Origin: Manihot esculenta
Taxonomy: Eukaryota > Streptophyta > Magnoliopsida > Malpighiales > Euphorbiaceae
DNA length: 64,000 bases
Assembly (NCBI RefSeq): GCF_001659605.2
Contig: NC_035176.2
Coordinates: 33,598,716 to 33,662,715 of the forward strand
Direction: 5' to 3'
Within the stretch, counting starts at the first letter, position 1; every line of letters starts with the position of its first letter. The translations under genes were made by a program, and so were the position numbers. Positions 1-12,244 of the stretch are shown piece after piece. A model generated the notes under the pieces. It saw nothing but the letters and a program-made list of their open reading frames with translations, was not told the DNA's origin and searched no databases.

Positions 1-3000
1 CACCATCTAGTGCAGATCTGAAAAATCAACCACAAACTTACTTTACCACTGACAATCTTAAAAAACTACACTCTTCTCAATATTATTCAAAGACTGCACA
101 CGCAATGAGTTACTGAAACTAGTTACAGTACAATGAGACACTTACAGAGCAGTGAGACACCTCATGTTGGTTGACTTAATAATATGATCAAGGAATTCCT
201 TCTCATTTTGAATTGATGTATTAACTGCAACCTGAAATGCATTTGCAAACAAAAATTAAAAACTAAATGCCCAAATGCAGAAGAGAATACCATAGAAACT
301 AAAAGCAAAATAAGGAATAGTTTACCAGCACAGTTCAAGCAAACGGACAAAGGTAGTCAACATATCAAAATGAACAGAAGAAAGAGATAACCGCATGATT
401 CTCACTAATATAACACACTAGTTTGGTGGTGGCATGGTGCCACCTGCAGAACATGCAAAGGATTATACCACACAAAAAGCACCCTTTGCATGATAACAGA
501 AATTTGCAGGTCTTCTTTTTTTGAAAAAGTCAAAAGCAAAGTGTGGCAATGAAAAGTATATAAAAGTGATAGGAAATTCAAAAGCTACCTTGTTTTCCCA
601 TTCAAACTCCGCCCACATTGTTCTAAAAGCCGCATCTGTACAAACCGCAGGAGAGATATAGTCCATAATATCGATGTGAATGTCATTAAGCACAACCACT
701 GTCCGCTCAAGCACATTTGATGTCTCATAAACTATGTTCCCAAAAATGACACCAGTCTCAGTTGAAGACACCTTGATATTGGCTTTTATTTGTTTACTTG
801 ATTCAGGAGCAAGTGTATAATTCTGTGGACGCTCAACAAGTTTAAGATCACCCATTGTTGCCAACTCCAAGCACAAATTCTGAAGAGTTTCCTTTGTCCG
901 GTTGATAACTGTAACATCAAGTACAATATCGTAATGATGGACTGTTACATAAGCCTCAGCATAGACAGGGTCGCTAAATCCAGTGAGTTGAAGGATGCGG
1001 TTAAGCTTATTTGCATCATCCCCATCCTTGATAAACTCTCCAGTAGCACGTTTTAAATCATCTTGAACTTCATCTTCCAACTCCAGCTGACTCATGCCCT
1101 GAAGTTTAATTAAGTCAGTAATGCATCATGTGATTATTAAATGAGTAACCTATAAATCATCAACCAGTCAGGAATCAAATGATGACTCAAATAGTCTAAT
1201 AAATCAGAAGCTCAAAAGGATTAATAGAAAAAAAAAATAATTAGACTGCTCACAACATATTCCACAAAATATAAAAAGCATATACATACAAGTTTAAGCA
1301 CATCATTTTCTCTCTATCCCTCTCCTTTTTTTTCTCAAGGAAGATGGTGGGGGTGGGGGGATAACATAGCACTCCAGAAAAGAATGCCACCTTTGCATAA
1401 CAAACTAATAGTGATAGTCTAGCAGCTTGTAAATTGTAATAGGAAATAATACAAATTAAACCTAAAAATATCAACAGACATCTTACCTTCCTGCTCTTCA
1501 AATGGTAGAAATCAATCAGATCATCTGGTTGTGCATGAGAAACCTGAGCTTTTGCCTTTAATTCCTCAGTTTCCCTCAACTGTTTTTCTGAAAGCATTTT
1601 TACAAAACTCTGACGGCAAGACTGCAACCATATTTTTCTGATGTCATCACCAGTATCGCACAGTAATCTTATACAGAGGAGGATCCTATCATAAGAATCA
1701 TTATCAATTGGGTGTGGCAAAACTGAAGATTGTCCTAACTGTAGCATAGAAACCATGATCAACAATGCCTGTGAGGATGTCTTGTTCACCTCAATTTTAG
1801 AAGGCTGCACCTCTTCCAATCGCAAAACAAGCTTTGTCAGAGTGCATGCCACAACTGCTCCAAGGAAAAAATCACCAGTAAGGAGAAGGGATCTCAGATT
1901 CCCTGAAGCCAGCGTCCCCTGAACAATGGTAGGAGGAGAAAATGCAGTTTCAGAGGCAGCACTCTGAGTAGCATATGTCCCATCAGCAAGAACAGCTGGT
2001 CTCCTAGAAGACACGGTAATGGAATTTGCCTGCGGAGGCTTCTTTGAAGCATCATGTGCTTCCCCTTCTTCTGAAACTGAATAAAACGGCAACTCTCCAA
2101 GGCACTGCTTGATGGTAGCAATGCCACTCTCAACTTCAGAAAGAGACAGGCAGTACTCTCCAATGATCCAAAGAGCACAGGAGCAGACCCTTGCAGCTCG
2201 GATTTGGTAGAAAGTGTCCAACAGCCTAGTTATTATGGAAACCCTTAGTTTAGGATTGGTTTCTATTATCTCACGAACAAAAACAACCACATCAATAGCC
2301 GAAGCAACATTGCTATCTCCAAGGAAATCCATCAACAAATGAACCACTGTGCTTGCAACTTCTGGGAACTTAATAGCACATGAATGAATAGCTTGAATAA
2401 GCATTTGTCTGTACTCTCCATTCTTCTCAAGCTCTCCACTCTGGGTCTTAATGACTTCCTTCTTCAATGTAACAACAACCTCATTGATGTTCCGTGGAGT
2501 GATCAACTCAAGAACTATATCAAGCGTCTTCCTCCTAATGTCAAGATTTGGGCTGGAGAGTGCCCTAAGCACATCCATAATCAGATCAACCATGATATCT
2601 CTATGAGAAGATTTGAGCTCATTCAACTGATCAAGCACAATAAGCTTCACATTGTTATCACTTTGGGACAAAAGAAGCTGACAATAGGTGCCAGCAGCAC
2701 TTCTAATAGCAGTAGGGGCAGATGACAGAGAAACAAGTGTCCCAGCACATTCATAAATAACTGCTGTAGACGGGGCATTTAACAAAGATATAATAATCTT
2801 AATGTGCTTGCCCTTCTCTCCTCGATTTGTTCTGCACACCTTCCGAATCAACTCTAAAACAACCATCTGAAGTGATTCTCCCCATTCAGAAACCCTATCA
2901 ACATGGGTCAAAAGGTAGTTAATGGCTCGATCCTGTGCACAAGTAAAAAGCATAAGGAATGCGTTCCTCTTAGCAGACTGGTCCTGCTCAGTTGAAAGAA

Positions 3001-3532
3001 CCTTCTCGATCATTTCAGGAGCATCAACCAAAAGTTGCTCTCCCTGGGGAAGCTTGTATATGGACATCACAGCTAATATAGCATTCCTCCTGATAAATGT
3101 GTGGCGATGCTCCAGATTTTGCAGAACTGAAGGGATCAATGGCTCAATTATTTCTGTTTCATTCAAGCGGCACAAAAACCTCAATGTCACACCACGAATG
3201 TATTCATTTGGGTGCTGAAGGTTGTTCCTCAAGTTTTGGCATATCAAAATCATCTCAGGCAGCACCCTACCCTTGGCATCAGTTTTGTCAATGATCTCCA
3301 AATATAGAAGCAACAGTTTTTGGATTGTATGGTCCTCAGAAGGCAAAACATATCTAACAATAGTGATGAAGAGTTGGGGAAGCGTTTCACCATTCAGCAA
3401 AAGACTGATTGCCTTCTTCATGGCATCTACCTTTGCTGGTACATCATTGCCTTCAAGTGCTTCTTTAATCTCATTGGCAATTGCTGGTGTTCCTTTGTCG
3501 AAATGAACAAGCAGAGTACAGGATTTCTCCAT
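1..3532 (-). CDS. Coatomer subunit beta (beta-COP), 3' end outside window
   Basis: Beta-COP is a core subunit of the COPI coat that covers Golgi-derived vesicles for retrograde Golgi-to-ER and intra-Golgi transport. Coding exons on the minus strand are 3532-1487, 1098-589, 231-146 and 17-1, the last cut by the window edge. All junctions are GT-AG and the frame is continuous (phases 0, 0, 2). The start is the Met of [17 protein letters not shown], which is the usual plant N-terminus; an in-frame Met eight codons upstream lies across the 5'UTR splice acceptor and is not used. The large first coding exon (682 codons) carries the adaptin-like helical repeats ([26 protein letters not shown]-type repeats). 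The second has the appendage-side region starting [20 protein letters not shown]. About 885 of roughly 950 residues are present. No lesion is seen. Identification is very sure; the exact exon ends are read by eye. Confidence 0.95.
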
Positions 3533-3544
3533 CTCTTGTTTGTT

Positions 3545-4505
3545 TCCTGACAACACAACTGATTCATGCTAATTCAAATCATTAACAACTTTACATTCCA
3601 AATGATAAAAAAATGAAGTGAACATGAGATAAGACGAACCACTAATCCAATAACCTATGAATGACCAAACAAGGTACAAATTCTAACAGCATTCTACTAT
3701 TGCCACTAATCTAGATGTAACTGCACCATGATTTTCATTCGATGATGACTGTGACAGTGCCTTTCAGATAAAAAACTGAAAAATAGCTTACATTTCCATT
3801 ATTGATGGTTCAAGGAAAACCAACAAAAAAATTTCAGCAATGTTTTACCCTCAATTTGTTGACTAAATTTTACTTGCATGACAGATCGAGTGAAGGCTCT
3901 GGAATGATCACTTTGATTGACAAATCAATGTACAAAACCACGAGTTTAGTAGAACTAGGGACAATACTATTGGCAACGAAAAATGACGTTCACATGCCAT
4001 CGTATATCCATTTCAGACGTCAATTAATCAGATCCAATATTCAAATTAAAAAACATAACGTTTTAAAACTACCGTTTCTAACCAGCCATAGAATTAACAC
4101 ACACATTTTAGATCTGCTTAATCAGTGATCAAAAAGAAAAAGAAAGAGCATGAGCATCACTATGTTTCCTGAACTAACAAATCAGGTTTCACTCAATTCA
4201 GATCACGACCCGAAATGCGATGCCCTAAGAAGATTTCCTCTTCTATTTTTGAACCAGTGAATTTATATACAGGAGAAAAAAACAAAATTAGATTAATGCT
4301 ATTGAAGACACAATTGGTTCACTAAATTCACACCAGCTAACCATACTGAACCTAAATCCAGCAACTTTTACCCCAAATAACAATCGATAGAACAGGTGTG
4401 ACTGCCAATAAAATTAGAGAAGTATAAGAGAGAGTATAATGTTCCCTTTATTTTCTCGGCATCCAAACGGATCCAACAATAGAAGCAGATATAGAGAAAA
4501 CGAAC
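3545..4505 (-). other. 5'UTR intron of the beta-COP gene
   Basis: On the minus strand an acceptor (TTGTCAG) sits about a dozen bases upstream of the beta-COP start codon, and a plausible donor (GATAAG|GTTCG) lies near 4505. The roughly 1 kb between them has no credible coding content; the plus-strand ORF at 3802-4128 has no family resemblance. This is inferred from splice signals only. Confidence 0.55.
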
Positions 4506-4624
4506 CTTATCAAGACCAGATCTGAGGAGAATACAGTGAATTGCTAGAAATTGAAAAAATAAGCAGAGACGGGGTGCAGGAGAGGCAAAGAGATCAATCG
4601 AATCAACGAAATCTAAAAGGAGTT

Positions 4625-4634
4625 TATTTTTATA
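4625..4634 (-). promoter_or_regulatory. Candidate TATA box of the beta-COP gene
   Basis: The minus strand reads TATAAAAATA here, about 100 bp upstream of the inferred 5'UTR donor and 1.1 kb upstream of the start codon. That fits a transcription start near 4600, with the 5'UTR intron between. No transcript evidence is available. Confidence 0.45.
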
Positions 4635-4649
4635 GGGAGCATGTAGTGA

Positions 4650-6396
4650 AATGAAATGCCCTCCCTCAGATCCAATATCTACCGCTGGAGCTGTGCGCTT
4701 ATGAGCGAAGCAAGCGATGAAAGAGGACTTGTGCGAAGTGTAGCTTCGACTATTTCCAAGGTCTTTTGGCCTTTTGAGTTAAAACCTTGCGCGTAGACCT
4801 GGCCACTGCGCCAGGCCGGTTCAGATTGAAACCGGTGATTTCAAATTAAGAAAGGATGGAATCAGATGATCGACTCTCTATGGTGTCAGCTGATTTTTTT
4901 ACTTGAGATGATTTAGATGGTGTTTAGTTTATTCAACAAAGTTATTCAAACCATTAATAAATTGAAAGAAAAAATAAAACAGTGTTCATTTATTTTAAAC
5001 TCTATTTTAACCAAATAAAAATATCATATTATCCTAATAACTTTTAAAAATATTAATATGGTCTTTGTTTTTATAATTACATTAATAATTATATCATTTT
5101 TTTGTCATTTTAATAAATTGAATTACTTTGGCTACCTTTTAAGAAAATACTTGAACTAATTAAAATTTACTTGTAAATAATTTTGCTAAATAATTAAGTT
5201 ATTTATTTTTTTAAAAAAATCATGATGCAATAAGTACAGTTTAAATTAAAAATTAAAAAGTAAATAGATAAATTAAATATTTTTTTTAAAGGAAATGCTC
5301 TTGATTTTATTTAATAAACTTACAGGTTTAGTTTGATGGTAAATGTATCTGACTAAATTTTAAAAATTTCAAATTCTATGGCTCCAATTTCCAATTTTAA
5401 TTTAAAAAAAAAATTAAATTTAAGTAATGTAACATATCTAACTTCAAAAATATTAAAACCGATTAGTGGATTATATATTATTCAAATTCACTTTAATAAG
5501 ATTTAATTTAATTAAATATTTAAAAATAATAGAATTATTATATTTTTAAGGCCTATTAATTTAAAAAAATCTAAATTTTACTAAGTTTTTACCTAAATTT
5601 TTAATTTTAAATAAGAAATTTTAATTTTAAATTTATTATAATTATAATAACTTTTTAAATTAATTTTAATTATATTTAAATTAGCTCACTAGTCATTATT
5701 TTGACCATATAATTAATTTGATTAACTTAAATTAAATTTTGATTGAAATTTTAAATTTTAAATTAATTAATTTTTTCTATTAAAATTTTTATTTAAATGT
5801 AAGAGAATTAAGTATTTTTCATTTAATTAAGAGTTTAAAATTTTAATTAGAATTTAATTCAAATTAATCAAATTATTTATGTAATAAAAATAATAAGATA
5901 AGTTTTAATTTAAATTTGATTAAAATTAATTTAAAAAGTTAATATAATTATAATAAATTTAAAAATTAAAAATTTTTAATTAAAAATTAAAAATTTAGAT
6001 TATAAAAATAAAATACCACTAACTTATTATTTTTTTTAGCTAGCAGGCTTATTTTTATTAAAATTTTTTAAAATATTAGAATGATTTTATTATGTCCATT
6101 TATTACATTGAATTTTTCTTTTCTGTTGAATAATAAATCTATAAAGGTCCCATAATGTACGTATTTTACATATAATAGTCTTATTAAATAAACTATTACT
6201 TTTTGTTTTTCTATTTTTTTGAAACCAATAAATTCTCCGAGTCCTTAATAACAAGAAGAGGGAAAAGATGGGCCCAATGGCAAATGAGATGTGGTGGTGG
6301 ATGAAAGCTCGAGTCCACATCATTATTGCCCAAATGGATAAGCCATATTTTCTCCAACAGGCAACACCAAAATGACAACCCAAAAGCCCTTATCCA
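4650..6396. other. AT-rich intergenic region
   Basis: This spacer separates the divergent beta-COP and FAD-oxidoreductase genes. From about 4910 onward it is very AT-rich, with long A/T homopolymers and no ORF worth calling. The two genes are head to head, so promoters lie at both ends. Nothing else is recognised. Confidence 0.6.
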
Positions 6397-7866
6397 ATGA
6401 CTCTCACACTCGCTCATCCTCTCCCCTTTTGCTCTTCTTCCCACGTCTCCCACTCTTCCCCAACCAATTTCTCAATCAGATTCAAACTCCAGGCATCATC
6501 CTCCCAGCAACTATCTTCCAATCCCAAGTCTCCAAGTTCCCAATCCTTGTCCCAACGAAAAACCGGAGTCATTGTCATTGGAGCTGGACTTGCTGGTCTA
6601 GCCGCTGCAAACAGACTCAATTCAGAAAACATTCCCTTTCTCCTCCTAGAAGCTTCTGACGGCGTTGGTGGTCGCGTCCGCACTGACATCGTTGATGGCT
6701 TCCTCCTGGACCGAGGTTTCCAAATTTTCATCACTGCTTATCCGGAGGCTCAAAAACTCCTTGACTACCAAGCTTTGGATCTGCAGAGGTTTTACTCAGG
6801 TGCCCGGATTTACTTCAATGGTCAGTTCCACACCGTGGCTGATCCTATACGCCATTTTTGGGACTCTATAAAGTCGTTAACAAATCCGATTGGATCTATT
6901 ATTGATAAATTACTCATTGGATCGACCAGGATTCAGGTTTTGACGAAATCTGATGATGAACTTCTTTCCTCTAACGAGGTTACCACTATTGATCTGCTGA
7001 GGAACATTGGGTTTTCAGATTCGATAATCTGCCGGTTTTTCAGGCCATTCTTTGGCGGTATATTCTTTGATAGAGAGCTTCAAACTACTTCCAGATTGTT
7101 CAATTTCATCTTCAAATGTCTCGCTCTCGGCGACAACACACTTCCGGCCAAGGGAATTGTAGCCATTCCTAACCAACTAGTAGCTAAATTGCCTCCCGAT
7201 TCCGTTCTCTTGAATACTAGGGTAGCTTCTATTGAGTTCCATGAACCATCATCTGGTGAAATCACAACACCCAGAGTGAGATTGGAAAATGGAGAAATTT
7301 TAGAGAGTGAAATTGGAGTAATTCTGGCCGTTGAAGAACCTGAGGTCGATAAGCTGTTGGCGGGAAGGAAGATGGAACCGATTCAGAGAAAGCCGCCCCG
7401 GAGTACAGTTTGTGTATATTTCTCCGCGGACCGAGATAGCATCCCGGTTCAAGACCCGGTTCTTTTTCTCAACGGTTCCGGCGAAGGGATTATAAACAAT
7501 ATGTTCTTTGCAACCAACGTGGCTCCATCATATGGCCCGCCTGGGAAGGCATTAATGTCGGTGTCGTTGATTGGGTTGTTAGAGGATGTTTCTGATGAAG
7601 ATCTGACGAGTCAGATTGTTCAGGAGCTTTCGGGTTGGTTCGGGGGTTCAATTGTGAAGCCATGGAAATACTTAAGAACTTATCGGATTGGATTTGCACA
7701 ACCGAACCAATGTCCTCCAACTGATTTGAAGAAAAATTATCGGGTCGAGCCGGGCTTGTACTTGTGTGGTGATTATATGACTAATGCTACATTTGATGGT
7801 GCTTTGGTCTCGGGAAGAAAGGCAGTAGAAGCTTTATTAAGAGATAGAGTATTAAATAAAGTTTAA
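6397..7866 (+). CDS. FAD-dependent oxidoreductase, phytoene-desaturase/amine-oxidase-like, probably plastid
   Basis: A 489-residue protein in a single exon. The first ~55 residues are rich in Ser and poor in acidic residues, like a chloroplast transit peptide. The mature part begins with a Rossmann dinucleotide-binding motif, VIVIGAGLAGLAAANRL (GxGxxG at residues 62-67), an acidic residue at the end of strand 2 (FLLLEA) and the GGRVRT segment (91-96) typical of amine oxidases and carotenoid desaturases. Near the C-terminus, GLYLCGDYMTNATFDGAL is the second FAD-contact motif. It resembles the Arabidopsis FAD/NAD(P)-binding family protein At3g09580 as remembered. It is clearly shorter than true PDS, ZDS or CRTISO, so a carotenoid substrate is not claimed and the reaction is unknown. 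The start at 6397 gives the full leader; a different frame opens at 6372 but lacks the domain. AATAAA near 7855 overlaps the 3' end. Confidence 0.9.
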   Translation: MTLTLAHPLPFCSSSHVSHSSPTNFSIRFKLQASSSQQLSSNPKSPSSQSLSQRKTGVIVIGAGLAGLAAANRLNSENIPFLLLEASDGVGGRVRTDIVDGFLLDRGFQIFITAYPEAQKLLDYQALDLQRFYSGARIYFNGQFHTVADPIRHFWDSIKSLTNPIGSIIDKLLIGSTRIQVLTKSDDELLSSNEVTTIDLLRNIGFSDSIICRFFRPFFGGIFFDRELQTTSRLFNFIFKCLALGDNTLPAKGIVAIPNQLVAKLPPDSVLLNTRVASIEFHEPSSGEITTPRVRLENGEILESEIGVILAVEEPEVDKLLAGRKMEPIQRKPPRSTVCVYFSADRDSIPVQDPVLFLNGSGEGIINNMFFATNVAPSYGPPGKALMSVSLIGLLEDVSDEDLTSQIVQELSGWFGGSIVKPWKYLRTYRIGFAQPNQCPPTDLKKNYRVEPGLYLCGDYMTNATFDGALVSGRKAVEALLRDRVLNKV

Positions 7867-7952
7867 TTATGATATAATATAATTTGATAACTTATTCATT
7901 TTTTTTCTTTGTTTAAGTCATAAACTTTATTCATCTAATTTTTATTTTTATT

Positions 7953-7957
7953 ACTAG
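7953..7957. repeat. Target-site duplication ACTAG, left
   Basis: ACTAG directly precedes the TG of the left LTR and is repeated exactly at 13551-13555 after the CA of the right LTR. Five base pairs is the usual duplication length for LTR retrotransposons. Confidence 0.85.
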
Positions 7958-8526
7958 TGATAAATCTTATTTTCTTCTTATTCCATAATAGATCTAATTT
8001 TCTTCTTGCTCCATTATATGGGTCCATCATATGGGTCTCTTAATGTTCGATTTGATGAAAGAACCTGCAAAATAAGAAAAGATGGTCAGAGGTCTATCGG
8101 GAATGCCCTGGTGAAGACCCTCCGACGTTCAAGTCAGGTTCATGAACTAGTGTAGTATGGATAAACAAGAGTTGCAGAGAAAAATAATGTAAAAATATGG
8201 AGCCGAGGAAAAAGTAGAAAGAAGAAGGAAGGACCCTCCCCTCTCCTATGCTTGTGGTGTATATCTACTTACAATGCTAGCTGTCTTTGTCACTCAGCTC
8301 CGTACATACAGATGTGTCAGACCCCCTCTTCATGCCAGGCGGCCATTTAATTTTTCTGGTGCGCGTGCAGGCAGGGTTGCGAAGTGACTGGACCAGCTCC
8401 TCTCCCTCACATCACATCATCGGGCTGGGCTTCTTCCTACTGGCCTAAGGGATTTTGTGGGTTTTGGGTCGGCCAGTTCACTTGGGCTTGACCTTGCCCA
8501 GGATGGATGAGGCCCAGCGATCATCA
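7958..8526 (-). repeat. LTR of the 5.6 kb retrotransposon (left copy)
   Basis: 569 bp aligned end to end with 12996-13550, sharing long identical runs such as the stretch from GTCCATCATATGGGTCTCT through CAAAATAAGAAAAGATGG. It ends ATCA at 8526, just before the internal region. On the element's own strand this is the 3' LTR. Confidence 0.88.
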
Positions 8527-8533
8527 ATTGCCC

Positions 8534-8578
8534 ATTTACCTCCTCAGCAGTTATTCCACGAGTGATGAGGAGGTAAAT
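8534..8578. repeat. Perfect 13-bp inverted repeat beside the LTR
   Basis: ATTTACCTCCTCA (8534-8546) is followed after 19 bases by its exact reverse complement TGAGGAGGTAAAT (8566-8578). On the element's strand this hairpin lies immediately before the 3' LTR, and both arms contain the purine run expected of a polypurine tract. Confidence 0.8.
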
Positions 8579-10149
8579 CTACATTATGACCGTGCTACCT
8601 TAGAACGGCTCTTGTCAAAACGTCATTTCCTTGCCTTTTTATTTCTTTGTCTCTTTACTTTGATGTTTGAATATATGGGAATCTGGAGATGTGTATTTGA
8701 TGATGAATGATATTTCATCTCGGCCTGCCTCATTTATACTTAGATTATTTTGTTTAAGTTTTTTATGCACTGCGAGCTGATCCGAGCTGGGAGCATGGCC
8801 CTTTGCTTTCGTTTATTCTTTTGTGTGTTCTGCATTTGTGGACCTTTTCATATAGGGAGCTCGGCTCTCCGCTATTTCTTCCATACTTAGCTTTATTCTG
8901 TTTGGTCGTTTACTTATTGTGAGTCTGTCCGTACTGCGAGTTCGGGATCTCGGATTTTTGTTCTTTGCTTAGTCTTTTAACCTTATAGCCTGTGATGCTG
9001 CTTGTGCTACGAGCCCAGGAGTTCGGGATTTTGCTTTCTTCACTTTGGTGCCCCAAGCTCTTTTGTGAAGTCGGACTTAGTTTCTTGCTTTCTTGTCTAG
9101 CCTTATACAGGCTATATTTCAATCTGACTACTTGTTTGTTCAGCTTTAATTTTTCTTTTATAGGCTTATAGCCTCGCCAGTACATACATAAGGCTCAACA
9201 GGGAGGTATGTCTAGCCCCTCTAGGCTTTCGGAGAGATCGACCCCAGGACGAAGAGCTTGGATTATCTGTTTTGGGTTTGATCATACTGGGGTTCAATTC
9301 TTTTGTATCCAATGAGTCAAGACTTTCTACTGCCTTGTCCGATCATTCAGAATGGTTCACTTGGCCTTTTACATTGCTCTTGTCCCCTTTATTCTTTGTC
9401 TGAGCATCCGGTTCTCGGGTATGTCTCGGTTGTTTGGGTTTTTTGTCCCCGAGTGCTTTTCGGGCTGTCTACCCTCAAGTGTTTTGCGGGCTCTTTGCTG
9501 CTTAAACCTTTCTCTAGGCTAGGTGAGCTGGTTTAGTGCCAGCGGTCAATTCTCAAGGTCGGTGCCTCGTATGATTGCCCCTTGTCCTTTGTTTGGTTCT
9601 CTACCTCGGTATGCATTTTGCTTAGGATTCGCTTCGCCTTAATTTGGTCTGCCTATTGGCTTTACTAGTATCGAGCTCATTTTCTTGAGATCGACATGGC
9701 GCTTTGGCGTTTTGGCTCCGTGAGCCTTGCATTGGCCTTTAGTAGGCCGCATTACTACATGATACCGGTGTTGGAGCGCCTTAGTTTAATTTCTTTATAC
9801 ACTAGCTATTTTGCAAGATCGAGGTCTCACTAGCCTGTAATCTGAGCTCTTTTGAGAGGTCGGATTCAGATTTTTTGTTCCAGCACCCTCTTGAGGTCAG
9901 CATGGCGCTTTGACACTTTTGGCTATTGTGTGAGATCAAAGTCTCTTTACCTTATGACCCGAGCTCCTTTGGGAGGTCGGATTTTAATTTTTTATTTGAG
10001 GTCCAGTGCCCCAATCTTTTTTGTGAGGTTGGAACTGTGTTCTTATGTGTTGTTTTTATGCGTTGTTATCGTATGCCGTTGTTTGTTATGAGCATACGAT
10101 ATTTTTTAATAAAAGGAGAAAGAATATTTCCCTTCGTCCTCTCAGCTCG

Positions 10150-10722
10150 ATTTTACGATGTGGGCAGTCTTTTTCCGAGACCAGTCACCTACCTTATTGA
10201 GGGCTTGCTCAAGATTCAGGCTCTTTGCCATTACTGTCGCTTCTAGGCTCTCTAGCCTTGCATGGAATTCAGGCTCATTGGCCTTACTGTCGCTTCATCA
10301 TCTCAGTCGGTTTGTGGTGCTGGGGGTCATTTTCCGAGGCCGGTCACCACCTCACTGAGGGCTTGTGCAAGATTCAGGCTCATTGGCCTTACTGTCGCTT
10401 CCAAGCTCTCTAGCCTTGCATGGAATTTAGGCTCATTGGCCTTATTATCGCTTCATCATCTCAGCCGGTTTTGTGGTGCCGGGGATCATTTCCGAGGCCG
10501 GTCACCTACCTCATTGAGGTCTTGTGCAAGATTCAGGCTCATTGGCCTTACTGTCGCTTCCAGGCTCTCTAGCCTTGCATGAGATTCAGGCTCATTGGCC
10601 TTACTGTCGCTTCATCATCTCAGCCGATTTTGTGGTGCCAGGGGTCATTTTCCGAGGCCAGTCACCTACCTCACTGAGGTCTTACGCAAGATTCAAACTC
10701 TTTGGCCTTACTCTTTCTTCTG
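10150..10722. repeat. Tandem array, ~159-bp unit, about 3.6 copies
   Basis: Units begin near 10201, 10358, 10517 and 10676 (the last partial), and a partial unit precedes the first. Each unit includes CTCAGCCGGTTTTGTGG, TTCCGAGGCCGGTCACCTAC and a smaller internal repeat, GATTCAGGCTCATTGGCCTT, present twice. Units differ at scattered positions. The array lies within the retrotransposon, on the 3' side in the element's own orientation. The ORFs here are by-products of the repetition and show no protein family. Confidence 0.9.
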
Positions 10723-11974
10723 AATTTTTTTTGCAAAATAAGAGTTTACACAAAGCGTATATAACGAGAATGCTCGTTGTTAATTTAATAATGTTCATTA
10801 ATAAATAATATGTCGCACATGGCACTTAGCTTCATATTTAAGATGAACGTAAATATTAGTTTTGACTAACAATATTAACTCATGCAATTCAGATATTCAA
10901 TAAATAATATTTTGAATGTATAAATTTCTCCAGGATTTTTTAATCTATAAAATACATGATCTTTCTCTTAGGGATGTCTGTGCTAACATTAATTAATAAA
11001 ATTTTCATGACAACACTTGAATTTTAATGTTATATAAGCAATTGTCAAGATATCTAAACTCAGGTTAGTATACTTTAATTAAATTTAACGTTATTATTTA
11101 CATACAAAACATATCTTTTAATAATCTATGAAATCCTTTGTATTCAACAATAATTAATTAGAAACAATTGCAGTAATCAAAGGCAGTCTCGAAATTCTAA
11201 AATAAAATAATGAGCATACACAACAAGATGCAATTTGAGTGACTGGAGCTTATATATACCATGGGTATTTAAAATAAGTGATTAAAGCCTTGTATATTTC
11301 TCCAACAATAATTATGCTAATGACAAGTAACAAACAGGTGGCAATCGTACGTGTACCTTATTTCAATATCAATTGGCATGATTATCCAAAGTGTGACGAG
11401 CACCACCTCGGATGAGTGCGGGTTCTCAAAAATCGGGTGAGTGCGGGTACACATCAATCCACGTACATGGTGTCTGATCAGTGGATTTCCAGTTATTCAA
11501 AGGACCAAGTTCATCATGAAGGCCATTCTTTAGATATGGGAGGTATTACCCCTCAGAATTCAACCCATCAGAAGTATGAACCAATAGTAAAGTGACAATC
11601 CAAAGTCTTGTAAACCCTGCTTTAAAAGTTCTTCTTGCCGACAAGGCATACGCTCATTTCCCCTCCATCTCTCTGAATGTACACTTTTCTATCTGATTCT
11701 CTCTCTTCGTGCCCAATATATATGGTAATCAGGTAATGGTATATTGTTGTTCGCTCTTGCTTGCTCTCTCTCTCTGTGTAGAAGCTGGGATGGTGGGTTT
11801 GGCTGGTGGCTGGTTGGCTTTAGTTTTCTTCCATTCTCTTTTTTTTTTCTTTTTTTTTTAGTGCCTTAGCAAAAAGGTTGTCGTGAACCCAACCTGTTTA
11901 GCCCTCTCTTGAGATCTGCTAATCGGGTGGCATTGTCAGCCTGTACAATCCAATTTTGACTGCTTGACATCCTG

Positions 11975-12244
11975 GTGCTAGAGCTGGTCTATTCAATCCG
12001 AGGTTGAAGGCTTGCCGACCTGGTAACCTAACCAACCTGTCGAGCTCTTGATTGTCCGACCTACGGGCTTGACCATGCAGATCCCTCGATGCTCTGATCA
12101 AGCGTCCAGGTGTTAGAGCTGGCCTATTCAATCAGAGATTGAAGGCTTGCCGACCTGGTAACCCAACGGATCTGTCCAGCTCTTGAGTGTCCGACCTACG
12201 GGCTTGACCATGCAGATCCCTTGATGCTCTGATCAAGCGTCATT
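11975..12244. repeat. Tandem duplication, ~135-bp unit, two copies
   Basis: Copy 1 spans about 11975-12109 and copy 2 about 12110-12244. Both contain GGCTTGCCGACCTGGTAAC, GTCCGACCTACGGGCTTGAC and GATGCTCTGATCAAGCGTC. It sits in the GC-richer part of the retrotransposon interior, on its 5' side in element orientation. The short minus-strand ORF across it looks like repeat-encoded noise. Confidence 0.85.

Noticed and set aside
3802..4128. 108-codon plus-strand ORF
   Set aside because: It lies within the beta-COP 5'UTR intron on the opposite strand and has no family resemblance.
10150..10722. Regular repeats that could suggest a CRISPR array
   Set aside because: The units are ~159 bp end-to-end tandem copies with no unique spacers, inside a plant retrotransposon.
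8507..10808. Several 60-106 codon plus-strand ORFs in the retrotransposon
   Set aside because: They follow the tandem repeats and pyrimidine-rich composition, overlap in several frames and match no retroelement domain.
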